Positions 1-6,846 of a stretch of DNA of 10,953 nucleotides are shown piece after piece. The translations under genes were made by a program, and so were the position numbers. Position 1 is the stretch's first letter. Each line of letters starts with the position of its first letter. Origin of the DNA: Spirochaetales bacterium (lineage in GTDB: Bacteria > Spirochaetota > Spirochaetia > Sphaerochaetales > Sphaerochaetaceae); NCBI GenBank assembly GCA_022784805.1, contig JALFYG010000235.1, positions 1 to 10,953 of the forward strand, given 5' to 3'. The notes under the pieces were generated by a model. The model was not told the origin of the DNA and did not search any database. It worked only from the letters and a program-made list of their open reading frames with translations.

Positions 1-1
1 C

Positions 2-274
2 TATGAAGGAAAAGTTGACCTTGTGGTCCAGGCAACAAGCATGGGCCTACATCCTCACGAGGATGTGAACCCAGCTGAGAACTTCCATTTCTCTGGCAAG
101 GAAATTGCTTATGATATCGTCTATAAGCCAAAGTACACCAAGTTCCTCTTGGCAGCACAAGATGCTGGCTGCACATTGAAGTTCGGTTGGGATATGCTTA
201 TGGAGCAGGGAAAATTGCAGTTCGAGTCCTTTACTGGTTATCACTATCCAAAGGATATTGAGATATCATTCTGA
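2..274 (+). CDS. aroE: Shikimate dehydrogenase, C-terminal part (5' end outside window)
   Basis: Only the last 90 residues are present; the reading frame is open back to base 2. AroE reduces 3-dehydroshikimate to shikimate with NADPH in the cytoplasm, feeding the aroK and aroC products encoded nearby on the other strand. Visible family signatures, in order: QATSMGL, the counterpart of the usual NATSxGM turn with Gln in place of Asn; AYDIVYKP followed by a Thr, matching the conserved 'DxxYxPxxT' segment; and GWDMLMEQG near the end, matching the 'GxxMLxxQ' helix that closes the active site. The catalytic Lys/Asp pair would lie upstream of the window. Fusion to a 3-dehydroquinate dehydratase domain (AroDE type) cannot be judged. 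The 3' end overlaps the convergent helicase-partner gene by 44 bp, so no intergenic terminator fits between them. Confidence 0.9.
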   Translation, partial: YEGKVDLVVQATSMGLHPHEDVNPAENFHFSGKEIAYDIVYKPKYTKFLLAAQDAGCTLKFGWDMLMEQGKLQFESFTGYHYPKDIEISF

Positions 275-1886
275 TGTAAGATGGCACTTCTGTGATCATC
301 CAAATCTTACCCAGGGTGTAAGTACCCTTATCTGTTATGAGGTCGTCTCCCTCTTCAGTTTCTTTAAGAGCAATTGGCTTCACGATAATAGGGTTCTCAT
401 CGACAAACATCAGTACTAGGTTATCTTCCTCTGAGAGTGCATTTAAAACACACTCCCTTTTTTCCCTATACTCAAGGCCATCTATCCACTCCATCTTTAT
501 CTCTGTCTTGGATGAAAATACTGCATGGGATGAGACAAAGCACTTTTGAAGAATAGTCTTTGAGTTATTAAGTATCTTTTTATATTCCTCTTCGTCATAC
601 TCAATTTCTCTCTCCAATGGAAGAGTAGGGGATGAAGGAAGGGAAAGAAGGAAATCTGAGGAAGGCAGAGCCATAAACTCAGGGCCTTTTGTGACAGGAA
701 GCATATCAAAGCCGGAAGAGGCGAGAATCTCTCTCCATTCTTCTTCCTTACCTCCATCCATGACAAAGAGGTTAGGGGAAGGGTTTGAGATGATATATCC
801 CTGCATCTGAGGAAGCATCTTAATTATTCTCGATACCCTCTCTTCAGTTTCCATGACTATAGCTCTTTCAATGGTTATCCTAGAGTACTCTTCGCTCCAG
901 GAAGAGAGCCTTTCTTCGATGACATCAGAAAGAGGAGTGGATGAGAAAGAAGTAAGGTAAGACAATATCTCTTCCTTCTTCATTCCTCCATCAAAGGCAG
1001 CCTTTATACTTTTCTTTGTTATTGACCACTGGTTAAGGCTATCTGCCTTCAGTGGTGTAGCAAAACGCCAGAAAGGAATGGAAGTCTTTCCTCTATATGA
1101 AATTGTCATATCTGGGGAGACGATACCTTTCTCATTATTTGTGTCTTCGATTAACGAAGAAGTATATGAGTCAGTGTTGTCCACTAAGATTCCGAAGGAA
1201 AGGAGCTGGGAAAGAGGGACAGAAGTTCTTGTGATCTCACCGATTAGTTTTAGCTTATCTTCTATCTCTTCTTTCTTTACTCCATTAATAAGGAAAGCAA
1301 GGGTGATAAAGTTCTTTGTCTTCTCCCTGTCACTATTGGAAAAGGAAGAGGAGAGAATGTAAGAGAGCCTCGATATCTCATCCATCTTCATGAACTTTAA
1401 TGCTGATTCCATATTGAGAGATAAATAAGATGAGTTATCTCTTACAACTCCCAGCTTTATAAGAGCATTTAATGTTGTTGAGGTTGAGGAAATTAGATCC
1501 TCTTCCTTCCTCCATGGAAAGAGAGAAAGGAAAGCTGGGGAAGAAAGTGTCCGGTCATAGCGCCTTGAAATAGATGAGGACGCTATAAGGGAGAAAAGGA
1601 ATGGAAAGAAAGACGAGGAATAGTTTCCTCTCTTTTCTTTACCGCTACCAAAGAGCGGGTACGCAGATAATATTCTTCTTCCTCTCTCTGTTACACATAG
1701 TCCATTTATAAGTCCCAAATCCTCATAGAGCTTTCTATCTTTAAGCTCTCCACCTTTAAGATGAAATAAGGAAAGAGAAAGTGTGAAGGACATTGGAAGG
1801 AGAGAAAGGATTCTGTCCTCGTTTCTCTTCAGAAAGAGTTTGAACTTTTCTTCTCCTCCAGAGTAATAGAGAGTGGAGAGTTTCAT
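231..1886 (-). CDS. XPB-associated protein with Helicase_C_3-type domain
   Basis: A 551-residue protein encoded directly downstream of the XPB helicase. Start and stop overlap in ATGA (1883-1886), with a strong GGAGG six bases before the ATG, so coupled translation is likely. It has no Walker motifs and is not itself an ATPase. Residues about 254-400 look like the helicase-associated domain PF13625: SPDMTI, then WSITKKSIKAAFDGGMKKEE, then a strand around RAIVMETEE and the segment QGYIISNPSPNLFV. Residues about 438-533 resemble a WYL-like beta domain (VKPIALKE, then YTLGKIWMIT); this is a weaker call. The N-terminal 250 residues are Ser/Leu-rich and unassigned. Proteins of this type accompany bacterial XPB in several phyla; their biochemical role is not settled as far as I know. 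A role as loading, damage-recognition or regulatory partner is inferred from linkage. Confidence 0.8.
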   Translation of the reverse strand: MKLSTLYYSGGEEKFKLFLKRNEDRILSLLPMSFTLSLSLFHLKGGELKDRKLYEDLGLINGLCVTERGRRILSAYPLFGSGKEKRGNYSSSFFPFLFSLIASSSISRRYDRTLSSPAFLSLFPWRKEEDLISSTSTTLNALIKLGVVRDNSSYLSLNMESALKFMKMDEISRLSYILSSSFSNSDREKTKNFITLAFLINGVKKEEIEDKLKLIGEITRTSVPLSQLLSFGILVDNTDSYTSSLIEDTNNEKGIVSPDMTISYRGKTSIPFWRFATPLKADSLNQWSITKKSIKAAFDGGMKKEEILSYLTSFSSTPLSDVIEERLSSWSEEYSRITIERAIVMETEERVSRIIKMLPQMQGYIISNPSPNLFVMDGGKEEEWREILASSGFDMLPVTKGPEFMALPSSDFLLSLPSSPTLPLEREIEYDEEEYKKILNNSKTILQKCFVSSHAVFSSKTEIKMEWIDGLEYREKRECVLNALSEEDNLVLMFVDENPIIVKPIALKETEEGDDLITDKGTYTLGKIWMITEVPSYIRMISQYPLDSDNQ

Positions 1887-3529
1887 CTCACATCCTCCTT
1901 TACTATCGAGTATGAGTAACCCTGCTCAGAGAGGAACTTCTGACGATTTGATGCAAACTCTTCCTCCTGGCTGTACTCAGTGACAATAGTATAGAAGTGG
2001 CTGTCTCTTGCCTTAGGCCTCAAGATTCTTCCTAGTCTCTGGGCTTCTTCCTGTCTGCTTCCAAAGCTACCTGAGATTTCAATGGCTACAGAGGCATCCG
2101 GTAGGTCAACGGCAAAGTTTGCAATCTTACTTACGATCATGACCTTCTCTTCGCCGCTTCGGAACTTATCATAAAGCTCGTCTCTTTTCTTATTTGAAGT
2201 GGTACCAGTAATTATCGGGTAGCCAAAGTGGTCTTGGAATACTTTGAGCTGGTCCAGATATTGTCCGATGATAAGAATAGATTCCCCTTCGTGGCGCTTT
2301 AATATCTCCTCGGCAACCTTGATCTTCAGTGGATTCTGGCTGGCAAGTCTGTACTTCTCTTTCTTTGTGGCCAGGGCATACTCAAGCTCCAAGGTATGAG
2401 GGAGAGGAATTCTCACTTCATGGCAGTAAGCTTTTGCTATATAGCCTTTCTGTGTCAGCTCTGCCCAAGGTGTGTCATAGCGCTTGGGGCCCACAAGAGA
2501 GAATACTTCATCCTCTCTTCCGTCTTCCCTGATGAGTGTTGCTGTTAGTCCAAGTCTATAGATAGACTGAAGCTCTGCAGTAATTCTAAAGACAGGAGCC
2601 GGAAGCATATGGACTTCGTCATAGATTACAAGGCCCCAGTTGTTGTCTGATAAGAGAGAGAAGTGAGGATAATCTGGTTCAGCTTCTTCTCCCTCCTGTT
2701 TTGTCCTGTATGTCAGCACTTGATAAGTGCAGACTGTAACAGGTCTAATTGACTTGGTCTCTCCAGAGTACTCCCCGATTTTGTCGGGAGTAAGTGTAGT
2801 CTTGTCTAAGAGCTCTCGAATCCACTGGTGGACGCTGGAGACGTTTGGGCAGAGGATAAGAGTATTAGTCTTAAGTCTCACTGCTGTCTCTATTCCAACG
2901 ATAGTCTTACCGGATCCACATGGAAGGACTATGGTGCCGTAGCCACCTGAGGAGAGGAAAGCATCCACGCTGTCTTTCTGATAGTCTCTAACCTCTACGG
3001 TATCCTTTAGGTCAAGTTCCAGCTTCTCGCCTTTTTTAAGAGGAATCCTGTCGTCTACAGGAAAGCCCATCTTTACAAGCTTTGCCTTCAAGCTTCCTCT
3101 ATCGAGCTTGGAAAGAAGGAAATAGTTGCCGTCTCCCTTCTTCAAATACTTCTTTAGAGTAGGCTCAGAGTAGAGGGTAAGAAAGAAGCGCTCTCTCTTT
3201 ACGCTGAGTCTTAGGTTATCTTGATCCTCTTCCGTCAAGATAAACTCTCCATATCTGGAGGCTGTATCTTCAATGAAGAATATGACTCTCTCATCTATCT
3301 CATATCTAGACCATTTTCTGAGTCTCTTAATAATCTCATCGCTACTGAGGCCTGAAGATACAGCGTTCCATAGAGTCAAAGGAGAGAGAGTATAAGTATG
3401 AATATGCTCAGGGCTTTTGACTAGATCAGCGAATGCAATGATATCGTTTCTGCACTCCTGGAAAGAAGGGGAGTGTACATCAAGAAGCATTGTCTTATCA
3501 GATTGGACCATAAGAGGCTTATCAATCAT
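1883..3529 (-). CDS. DNA repair helicase XPB/ERCC3 family (SF2)
   Basis: ATP-dependent 3'-5' DNA helicase/translocase of superfamily 2, about 548 residues, the usual size for bacterial XPB. Visible in order: an N-terminal module at about 44-100 that resembles the domain in the downstream partner; RDYQ (Q-like motif, 181-184); Walker A GSGKT (205-209); DEVH box (304-307); TATLIRED with the XPB-typical RED motif (334-336); and motif VI QEEAQRLGRILRPK (493-506). No thumb or nuclease domain is obvious. I start it at the ATG at 3529 because this overlaps the aroC stop as ATGA and has AAGGTG nine bases upstream. A GTG four codons earlier (3541) is possible but less likely. The likely role is DNA unwinding in repair; the bacterial function is poorly defined. 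Confidence 0.93.
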   Translation of the reverse strand: MIDKPLMVQSDKTMLLDVHSPSFQECRNDIIAFADLVKSPEHIHTYTLSPLTLWNAVSSGLSSDEIIKRLRKWSRYEIDERVIFFIEDTASRYGEFILTEEDQDNLRLSVKRERFFLTLYSEPTLKKYLKKGDGNYFLLSKLDRGSLKAKLVKMGFPVDDRIPLKKGEKLELDLKDTVEVRDYQKDSVDAFLSSGGYGTIVLPCGSGKTIVGIETAVRLKTNTLILCPNVSSVHQWIRELLDKTTLTPDKIGEYSGETKSIRPVTVCTYQVLTYRTKQEGEEAEPDYPHFSLLSDNNWGLVIYDEVHMLPAPVFRITAELQSIYRLGLTATLIREDGREDEVFSLVGPKRYDTPWAELTQKGYIAKAYCHEVRIPLPHTLELEYALATKKEKYRLASQNPLKIKVAEEILKRHEGESILIIGQYLDQLKVFQDHFGYPIITGTTSNKKRDELYDKFRSGEEKVMIVSKIANFAVDLPDASVAIEISGSFGSRQEEAQRLGRILRPKARDSHFYTIVTEYSQEEEFASNRQKFLSEQGYSYSIVKEDVR

Positions 3530-4593
3530 ATTCTGTCGCACCTTCGTCTTAAGAGAAAATCAAGAATAACAGTAGAAGCCATTGCCTCCACAACAACTAC
3601 GGCCCTTACTCCGATACATGGATCGTGCCTACCTTTAATAGTAAGCTCTATCTCTTTCTTCTCATCGTTGATAGTTTCCTGTGTGGAAGAGATGGAAGGA
3701 GTAGGCTTAAAGTATGTTTTGAAGACAATCTGGTCTCCGTTGGATATTCCTCCAAGAATACCTCCAGCATTGTTTGTTTCAAATACTGGCTTATCTCCAT
3801 CCATTCTTATTTTGTCATTGTTTACGGATCCCTTGGAGGAAGCGGAAGAGAAACCTGAACCAATCTCGAAGCCTTTTACAGCTCCCAAGGAGAACATTGC
3901 ATGGGCTAGGACTGCATCCAGCTTGTCGAAAGCTGGCTCTCCCAAGCCTACAGGTGCGCCGTTAATTCTGCATTCCACCACGCTTCCAACGCTGTCTCCA
4001 TTCATTCTCGCGTTCTCGATGCACTCTTTCATCTCTTCTTCCCACTTTCCTTGTGGAGCGTAAAGAGGAGGGAGAAATGGAGGATTCCAACTATCATACT
4101 TGGCTTCTATGCCGCCGACTCCCACAAGAGCAGCATCCACAGTGATTCCATAGTGCTTGAGAGCCATCTTGGCAAAAGCACCGGCAATAACTCTTGCGAT
4201 TGTTTCTCTTCCACTGGATCTTCCGCCACCGCGATAGTCTCTTATTCCATATTTCTCACTAAAAGTATAGTCAGCGTGGCCAGGCCTAAATGTGTGGGCT
4301 ACGTTGGAGTAATCCCTACTTCTTTGGTCTGTGTTTCTTACGATTACTGCAATAGGTGTTCCTGTTGTCTTTCCTTCAAAAACACCTGAAAGGATTTCTG
4401 GCTTGTCACCCTCATTACGCTGTGTGGAGAAGGAACTCTGCCCAGGTCTTCTTCTATTTAAGTCCCTTGTGAGAAGATCCATGTCCACGTCAACCATCGA
4501 TGGCATTCCGTCGACTATTACTCCCAAAGCTTCTCCATGGGATTCGCCGAAGGTTGTGAATGAGAAGATTTTACCAAATGTATTACCTGACAT
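3526..4593 (-). CDS. aroC: Chorismate synthase
   Basis: Converts 5-enolpyruvylshikimate 3-phosphate to chorismate using reduced FMN, the last step of the shikimate pathway; cytoplasmic, normally a homotetramer. At 355 residues it has normal full length. Signatures: GESHG (16-20) within the N-terminal motif, RPGHADYT (103-110), RGGGRSSGRET (121-131), HAMFSLGAVKGFEIGSGF (231-248) and GRHDPCIGVRA near the C-terminus. The ATG is preceded by GGAG with a seven-base gap. It overlaps aroK by 11 bp and the helicase gene by 4 bp, so it is the second gene of a translationally coupled run. The order aroK-aroC-helicase mixes aromatic biosynthesis with DNA repair. I see nothing broken. Confidence 0.97.
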   Translation of the reverse strand: MSGNTFGKIFSFTTFGESHGEALGVIVDGMPSMVDVDMDLLTRDLNRRRPGQSSFSTQRNEGDKPEILSGVFEGKTTGTPIAVIVRNTDQRSRDYSNVAHTFRPGHADYTFSEKYGIRDYRGGGRSSGRETIARVIAGAFAKMALKHYGITVDAALVGVGGIEAKYDSWNPPFLPPLYAPQGKWEEEMKECIENARMNGDSVGSVVECRINGAPVGLGEPAFDKLDAVLAHAMFSLGAVKGFEIGSGFSSASSKGSVNNDKIRMDGDKPVFETNNAGGILGGISNGDQIVFKTYFKPTPSISSTQETINDEKKEIELTIKGRHDPCIGVRAVVVVEAMASTVILDFLLRRRCDRI

Positions 4594-5131
4594 AGTTGTT
4601 CTCCATTAAAGCAGAGAAGATAATCTCTTCTGTTTCTTTCTTATCTCCATAAGGACCTAGATCAATGACGAGATCTGCTTCTTTTGAGTAGATTGCATTT
4701 CGTCTCTCATAGAGCTTTGAGAAAGATAGGGCAGGATTATCTTTATCGAGGAATGCTGGAACTCCATGTTTTAGAATTACACTGAGCATGTCTTCCTCAG
4801 CTCTCTTAAGGTAGATGATCTTTCCGCTCTTATGTAATAGAGACATTAAAGGAGCGTTGTCAGAAGCTCCGCCACCAAGGGAAAGAACGAAAGGGGAAGA
4901 AGAGTTGGAGGAAATAAAGAGGGAAGCTGCTTCCTCTTCTTTCTTCATAAATGATTCCTTTCCCTCTCTCCTGTAGAAGTCTCTTACGCTTTCACCGTTA
5001 AGGGTCTCAAGGATGATGTCATCTGAGTCTTGGCATGGCACAGAGAGGCGAGACGCGATGCGGGACGCAAAGGTAGTCTTACCTGAGTGCTTTATTCCAA
5101 CAAAAAAAAGATTAAACTGTAGTTCCTGCAT
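4583..5131 (-). CDS. aroK: Shikimate kinase (divergent substrate site)
   Basis: P-loop NMP-kinase-fold enzyme predicted to phosphorylate shikimate at O3 with ATP; 182 residues, typical length. Walker A is GIKHSGKTT (12-20), the substrate-side acidic motif is DSDD (35-38), and the glycine-rich loop is LGGGA (85-89). The helix around ERRNAIY (142-148) keeps an Arg expected to contact shikimate. Two usually conserved arginines appear replaced: FR of the 'GExxFR' motif is FM (Met62), and the lid 'RPLL' is VPAFL (Val124). The enzyme may therefore bind substrate differently. Linkage to aroC supports the assignment. The ATG has no visible Shine-Dalgarno sequence. A run of eight T residues lies at codons 8-10. 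It leads the run aroK-aroC-helicase-partner and sits 58 bp behind the membrane-protein gene. Confidence 0.88.
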   Translation of the reverse strand: MQELQFNLFFVGIKHSGKTTFASRIASRLSVPCQDSDDIILETLNGESVRDFYRREGKESFMKKEEEAASLFISSNSSSPFVLSLGGGASDNAPLMSLLHKSGKIIYLKRAEEDMLSVILKHGVPAFLDKDNPALSFSKLYERRNAIYSKEADLVIDLGPYGDKKETEEIIFSALMENNYVR

Positions 5132-5189
5132 GATGGAATAGTTTATCAGATTCTGGTCAATTTTTATATTCTTTTAAACACAAATCTCT

Positions 5190-5639
5190 TTAATTCTCAT
5201 CATCTGGGAAGGTATAGACAGGAACGCGGGGATTGATAGGCTTATTTGTAGCCTTTGTCTTATTCTCCATCTGCTCTTTTCTTGTTCTTCTTCTCTCTGT
5301 CAACAAGACAAACCTTGCTTCGTTATAAGTCTTTCTTGACTGGTCCACATACTTATTGTATTCACGCTCTGTCTTGAGAGCGAAATGGAATGCCTCTATC
5401 AGGGCATACCACAGTATTGCCAATACAAGTGGCAACATTGTTGTGAAGCTTAATATGTAGTCTCCCTCAGCTTCTGCAGCCTTCAAGAGAGTAGTGAGAT
5501 TTTGATAGAAAAGTATAAGTGAAATCAAAAAAGGTATCGCCCAATATATTCCCTGACGAGTCAAAAGGTATCTGAGGGTTGCAATGGATGCAAGAAATGT
5601 CAGTAGAAGAGCTGTTGTTGGTACAATGAAATTTATCAC
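5190..5639 (-). CDS. Small membrane protein of unknown function, three predicted helices
   Basis: I do not recognise a family. I start it at the GTG at 5639 (149 residues): GAGGT lies about six bases upstream and a TATAAT lies just before that. A longer reading from 5759 would run backwards through the dgt start region and is unlikely. Hydrophobic segments at about 3-25, 31-52 and 62-88 predict three membrane spans. They are followed by a charged, strongly basic cytoplasmic tail with a likely helical stretch at 90-125 (ERRRTRKEQ) and a polar C-terminus. There is no signal peptide and no obvious catalytic motif. It is transcribed divergently from dgt. It could be co-transcribed with aroK, since no terminator is visible in the 58-bp gap, but no functional link to aroK is evident. 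Confidence 0.7.
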   Translation of the reverse strand: MINFIVPTTALLLTFLASIATLRYLLTRQGIYWAIPFLISLILFYQNLTTLLKAAEAEGDYILSFTTMLPLVLAILWYALIEAFHFALKTEREYNKYVDQSRKTYNEARFVLLTERRRTRKEQMENKTKATNKPINPRVPVYTFPDDEN

Positions 5640-5654
5640 CGCGGGACCTCTTCT

Positions 5655-5686
5655 TATATTATAATGAAATAACCGGAGGTGAGCAA
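5655..5686. promoter_or_regulatory. Overlapping divergent promoters for dgt (+) and the membrane-protein gene (-)
   Basis: The core ATTATAAT contains a TATAAT read on each strand: 5660-5665 on + and 5663-5658 on -. On the minus strand a TTGCTC at 5686-5681 sits at the ideal 17-bp spacing. On the plus strand no good -35 is visible. Predicted starts lie close to each gene, giving short leaders. The pattern fits the symmetric bidirectional promoters known in bacteria. No transcript data were available. Confidence 0.55.
5675..5680 (+). promoter_or_regulatory. Ribosome binding site of dgt
   Basis: GGAGGT eight bases before the ATG at 5689 is a near-perfect Shine-Dalgarno sequence and fixes the dgt start. 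It lies in the spacer of the opposing minus-strand promoter, next to that promoter's -35 element, so ribosome binding and divergent promoter signals are packed into the same few bases. Confidence 0.8.
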
Positions 5687-5688
5687 AT

Positions 5689-6846
5689 ATGGCTTTACTG
5701 ATAAATAAGATGGAAGAAAAAGAGATGATGGAGCGCGAAAGAGTAAGGGAAGAAGACATCAGAGGCGCTTTTTATCGTGATACCACAGCTATCATCCACT
5801 CTTCTCCTTTCAGACGCTTAAAGCATAAGACCCAAGTCTTCTATGCTCCTTCCAATGACCATATCTGCACCAGAATCGAGCATGTGTTACATGTGGCATC
5901 CATTGCCTCAACCATCTGTAGGCCTTTGGGTTTGGATACTGAGCTGGCTTGGGCCATCGGTATGGGCCACGACTTGGGCCATACTCCCTTTGGCCATACA
6001 GGGGAAAAGATAATCAGCAAGCTTAGCGTTGAAAGAGGGCTTCCTCCATTTGAGCATGAAATAAACTCCCTGAGAGCCGTAGATTTTCTCTCCAATCATG
6101 GCAAGGGCCTTAATCTTACATATGCAGTAAGGGATGGAATTGTCTCACACAATGGAGAGAGCCTGAATAAAAGAATAGTCCCGACCTTTGAAAAGAAGGA
6201 TATGGATTCTCTTGTCTCCCGTGCCGGTTTGATTCCAGCAACCTACGAAGGAGTTGTAGTAAGGTTCTCTGATACAATTGCATACCTTGGAAGAGACTTT
6301 GAAGATGCTTCCCGCTTGGGTATCGTAGACGGAGATGACCTACCTGAAATAGTAAAGGACAGGCTTGGCACCACAAATAGCCAGATTATTACCGCTCTTG
6401 TTAATGATTTGATTCAGGGGGCAGACGAGGAGAAAGGCATAGGTTTCTCAGACTATGTCTTTGAAGCAGTGAAGGCATTCAGTGACTTCAACTATGAGAA
6501 GATTTATAGATCAAAGATCATGAATGGCTACACAGATTACTTCTCAAGACTTCTGAACCTTATCCTCGATTACCTGGAAAAGCTATACTCATCCTTTGGC
6601 TTGGAAGAAGAAGGATACCTGGAGGAGAGAAACATGCTTGCAGCAGGTTTCTATTCCCATATGAAGGAAATGTATCCTATTTATATGGCTAAAGAGGGAA
6701 GTGACAAGAGAATGATCATGGATTATGTGGCAGGCATGACAGATAACTTCTCTCTTGACTGCGCCAACGAAATATTGAAGCCTGAGCACCTCAATGATGA
6801 GATCAATCAGTCTCAGACAGGTAAATGGTTTGATGTCAGACGTTAA
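5689..6846 (+). CDS. dgt: Deoxyguanosinetriphosphate triphosphohydrolase-like protein (HD domain)
   Basis: HD-superfamily dNTP triphosphohydrolase that splits a dNTP into the deoxynucleoside and triphosphate, trimming the dNTP pool; 385 residues, in the range of the shorter bacterial dGTPase-like proteins. Metal ligands of the H...HD...D signature are visible: His65 in TRIEHVLHV, His94-Asp95 in GMGHDLGHTPFGH, and Asp195 in VRFSDTIAYLGRD. The N-terminal SSPFRRLKHKTQVF is the usual family lead-in, and FEHEINSLRA matches the 'EHN' segment. Substrate preference (dGTP or broad) cannot be read from sequence. It converges on nrdR, whose product controls dNTP synthesis, so neighbouring genes address both removal and supply of dNTPs. 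Its TAA overlaps the nrdR TAA. Confidence 0.92.
   Translation: MALLINKMEEKEMMERERVREEDIRGAFYRDTTAIIHSSPFRRLKHKTQVFYAPSNDHICTRIEHVLHVASIASTICRPLGLDTELAWAIGMGHDLGHTPFGHTGEKIISKLSVERGLPPFEHEINSLRAVDFLSNHGKGLNLTYAVRDGIVSHNGESLNKRIVPTFEKKDMDSLVSRAGLIPATYEGVVVRFSDTIAYLGRDFEDASRLGIVDGDDLPEIVKDRLGTTNSQIITALVNDLIQGADEEKGIGFSDYVFEAVKAFSDFNYEKIYRSKIMNGYTDYFSRLLNLILDYLEKLYSSFGLEEEGYLEERNMLAAGFYSHMKEMYPIYMAKEGSDKRMIMDYVAGMTDNFSLDCANEILKPEHLNDEINQSQTGKWFDVRR

Noticed and set aside
276..333. Possible aroE terminator: GTAAGAT/ATCTTAC (276-310) and AGGGT/ACCCT (313-328).
   Set aside because: Stems are only 7 bp with a 21-base loop and 5 bp, with no proper T-run, inside the coding end of the helicase partner; no better than chance.
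3473..4063. Long plus-strand open frame (196 codons) opposite aroC and the helicase start.
   Set aside because: It is a shadow of aroC on the other strand: no family resemblance, no ribosome binding site, and aroC is certain.
5132..5189. Promoter for aroK in the 58-bp gap.
   Set aside because: A TATAAA (5168-5163) and a TTGACC are present on the minus strand, but neither has a partner hexamer at usable spacing; read-through from the membrane-protein gene is equally possible.
5640..5759. N-terminal extension of the membrane-protein gene to 5759 (189 residues).
   Set aside because: It would run antisense through the dgt ribosome binding site and start. A GTG at 5639 with GAGGT and an upstream TATAAT explains the gene better.
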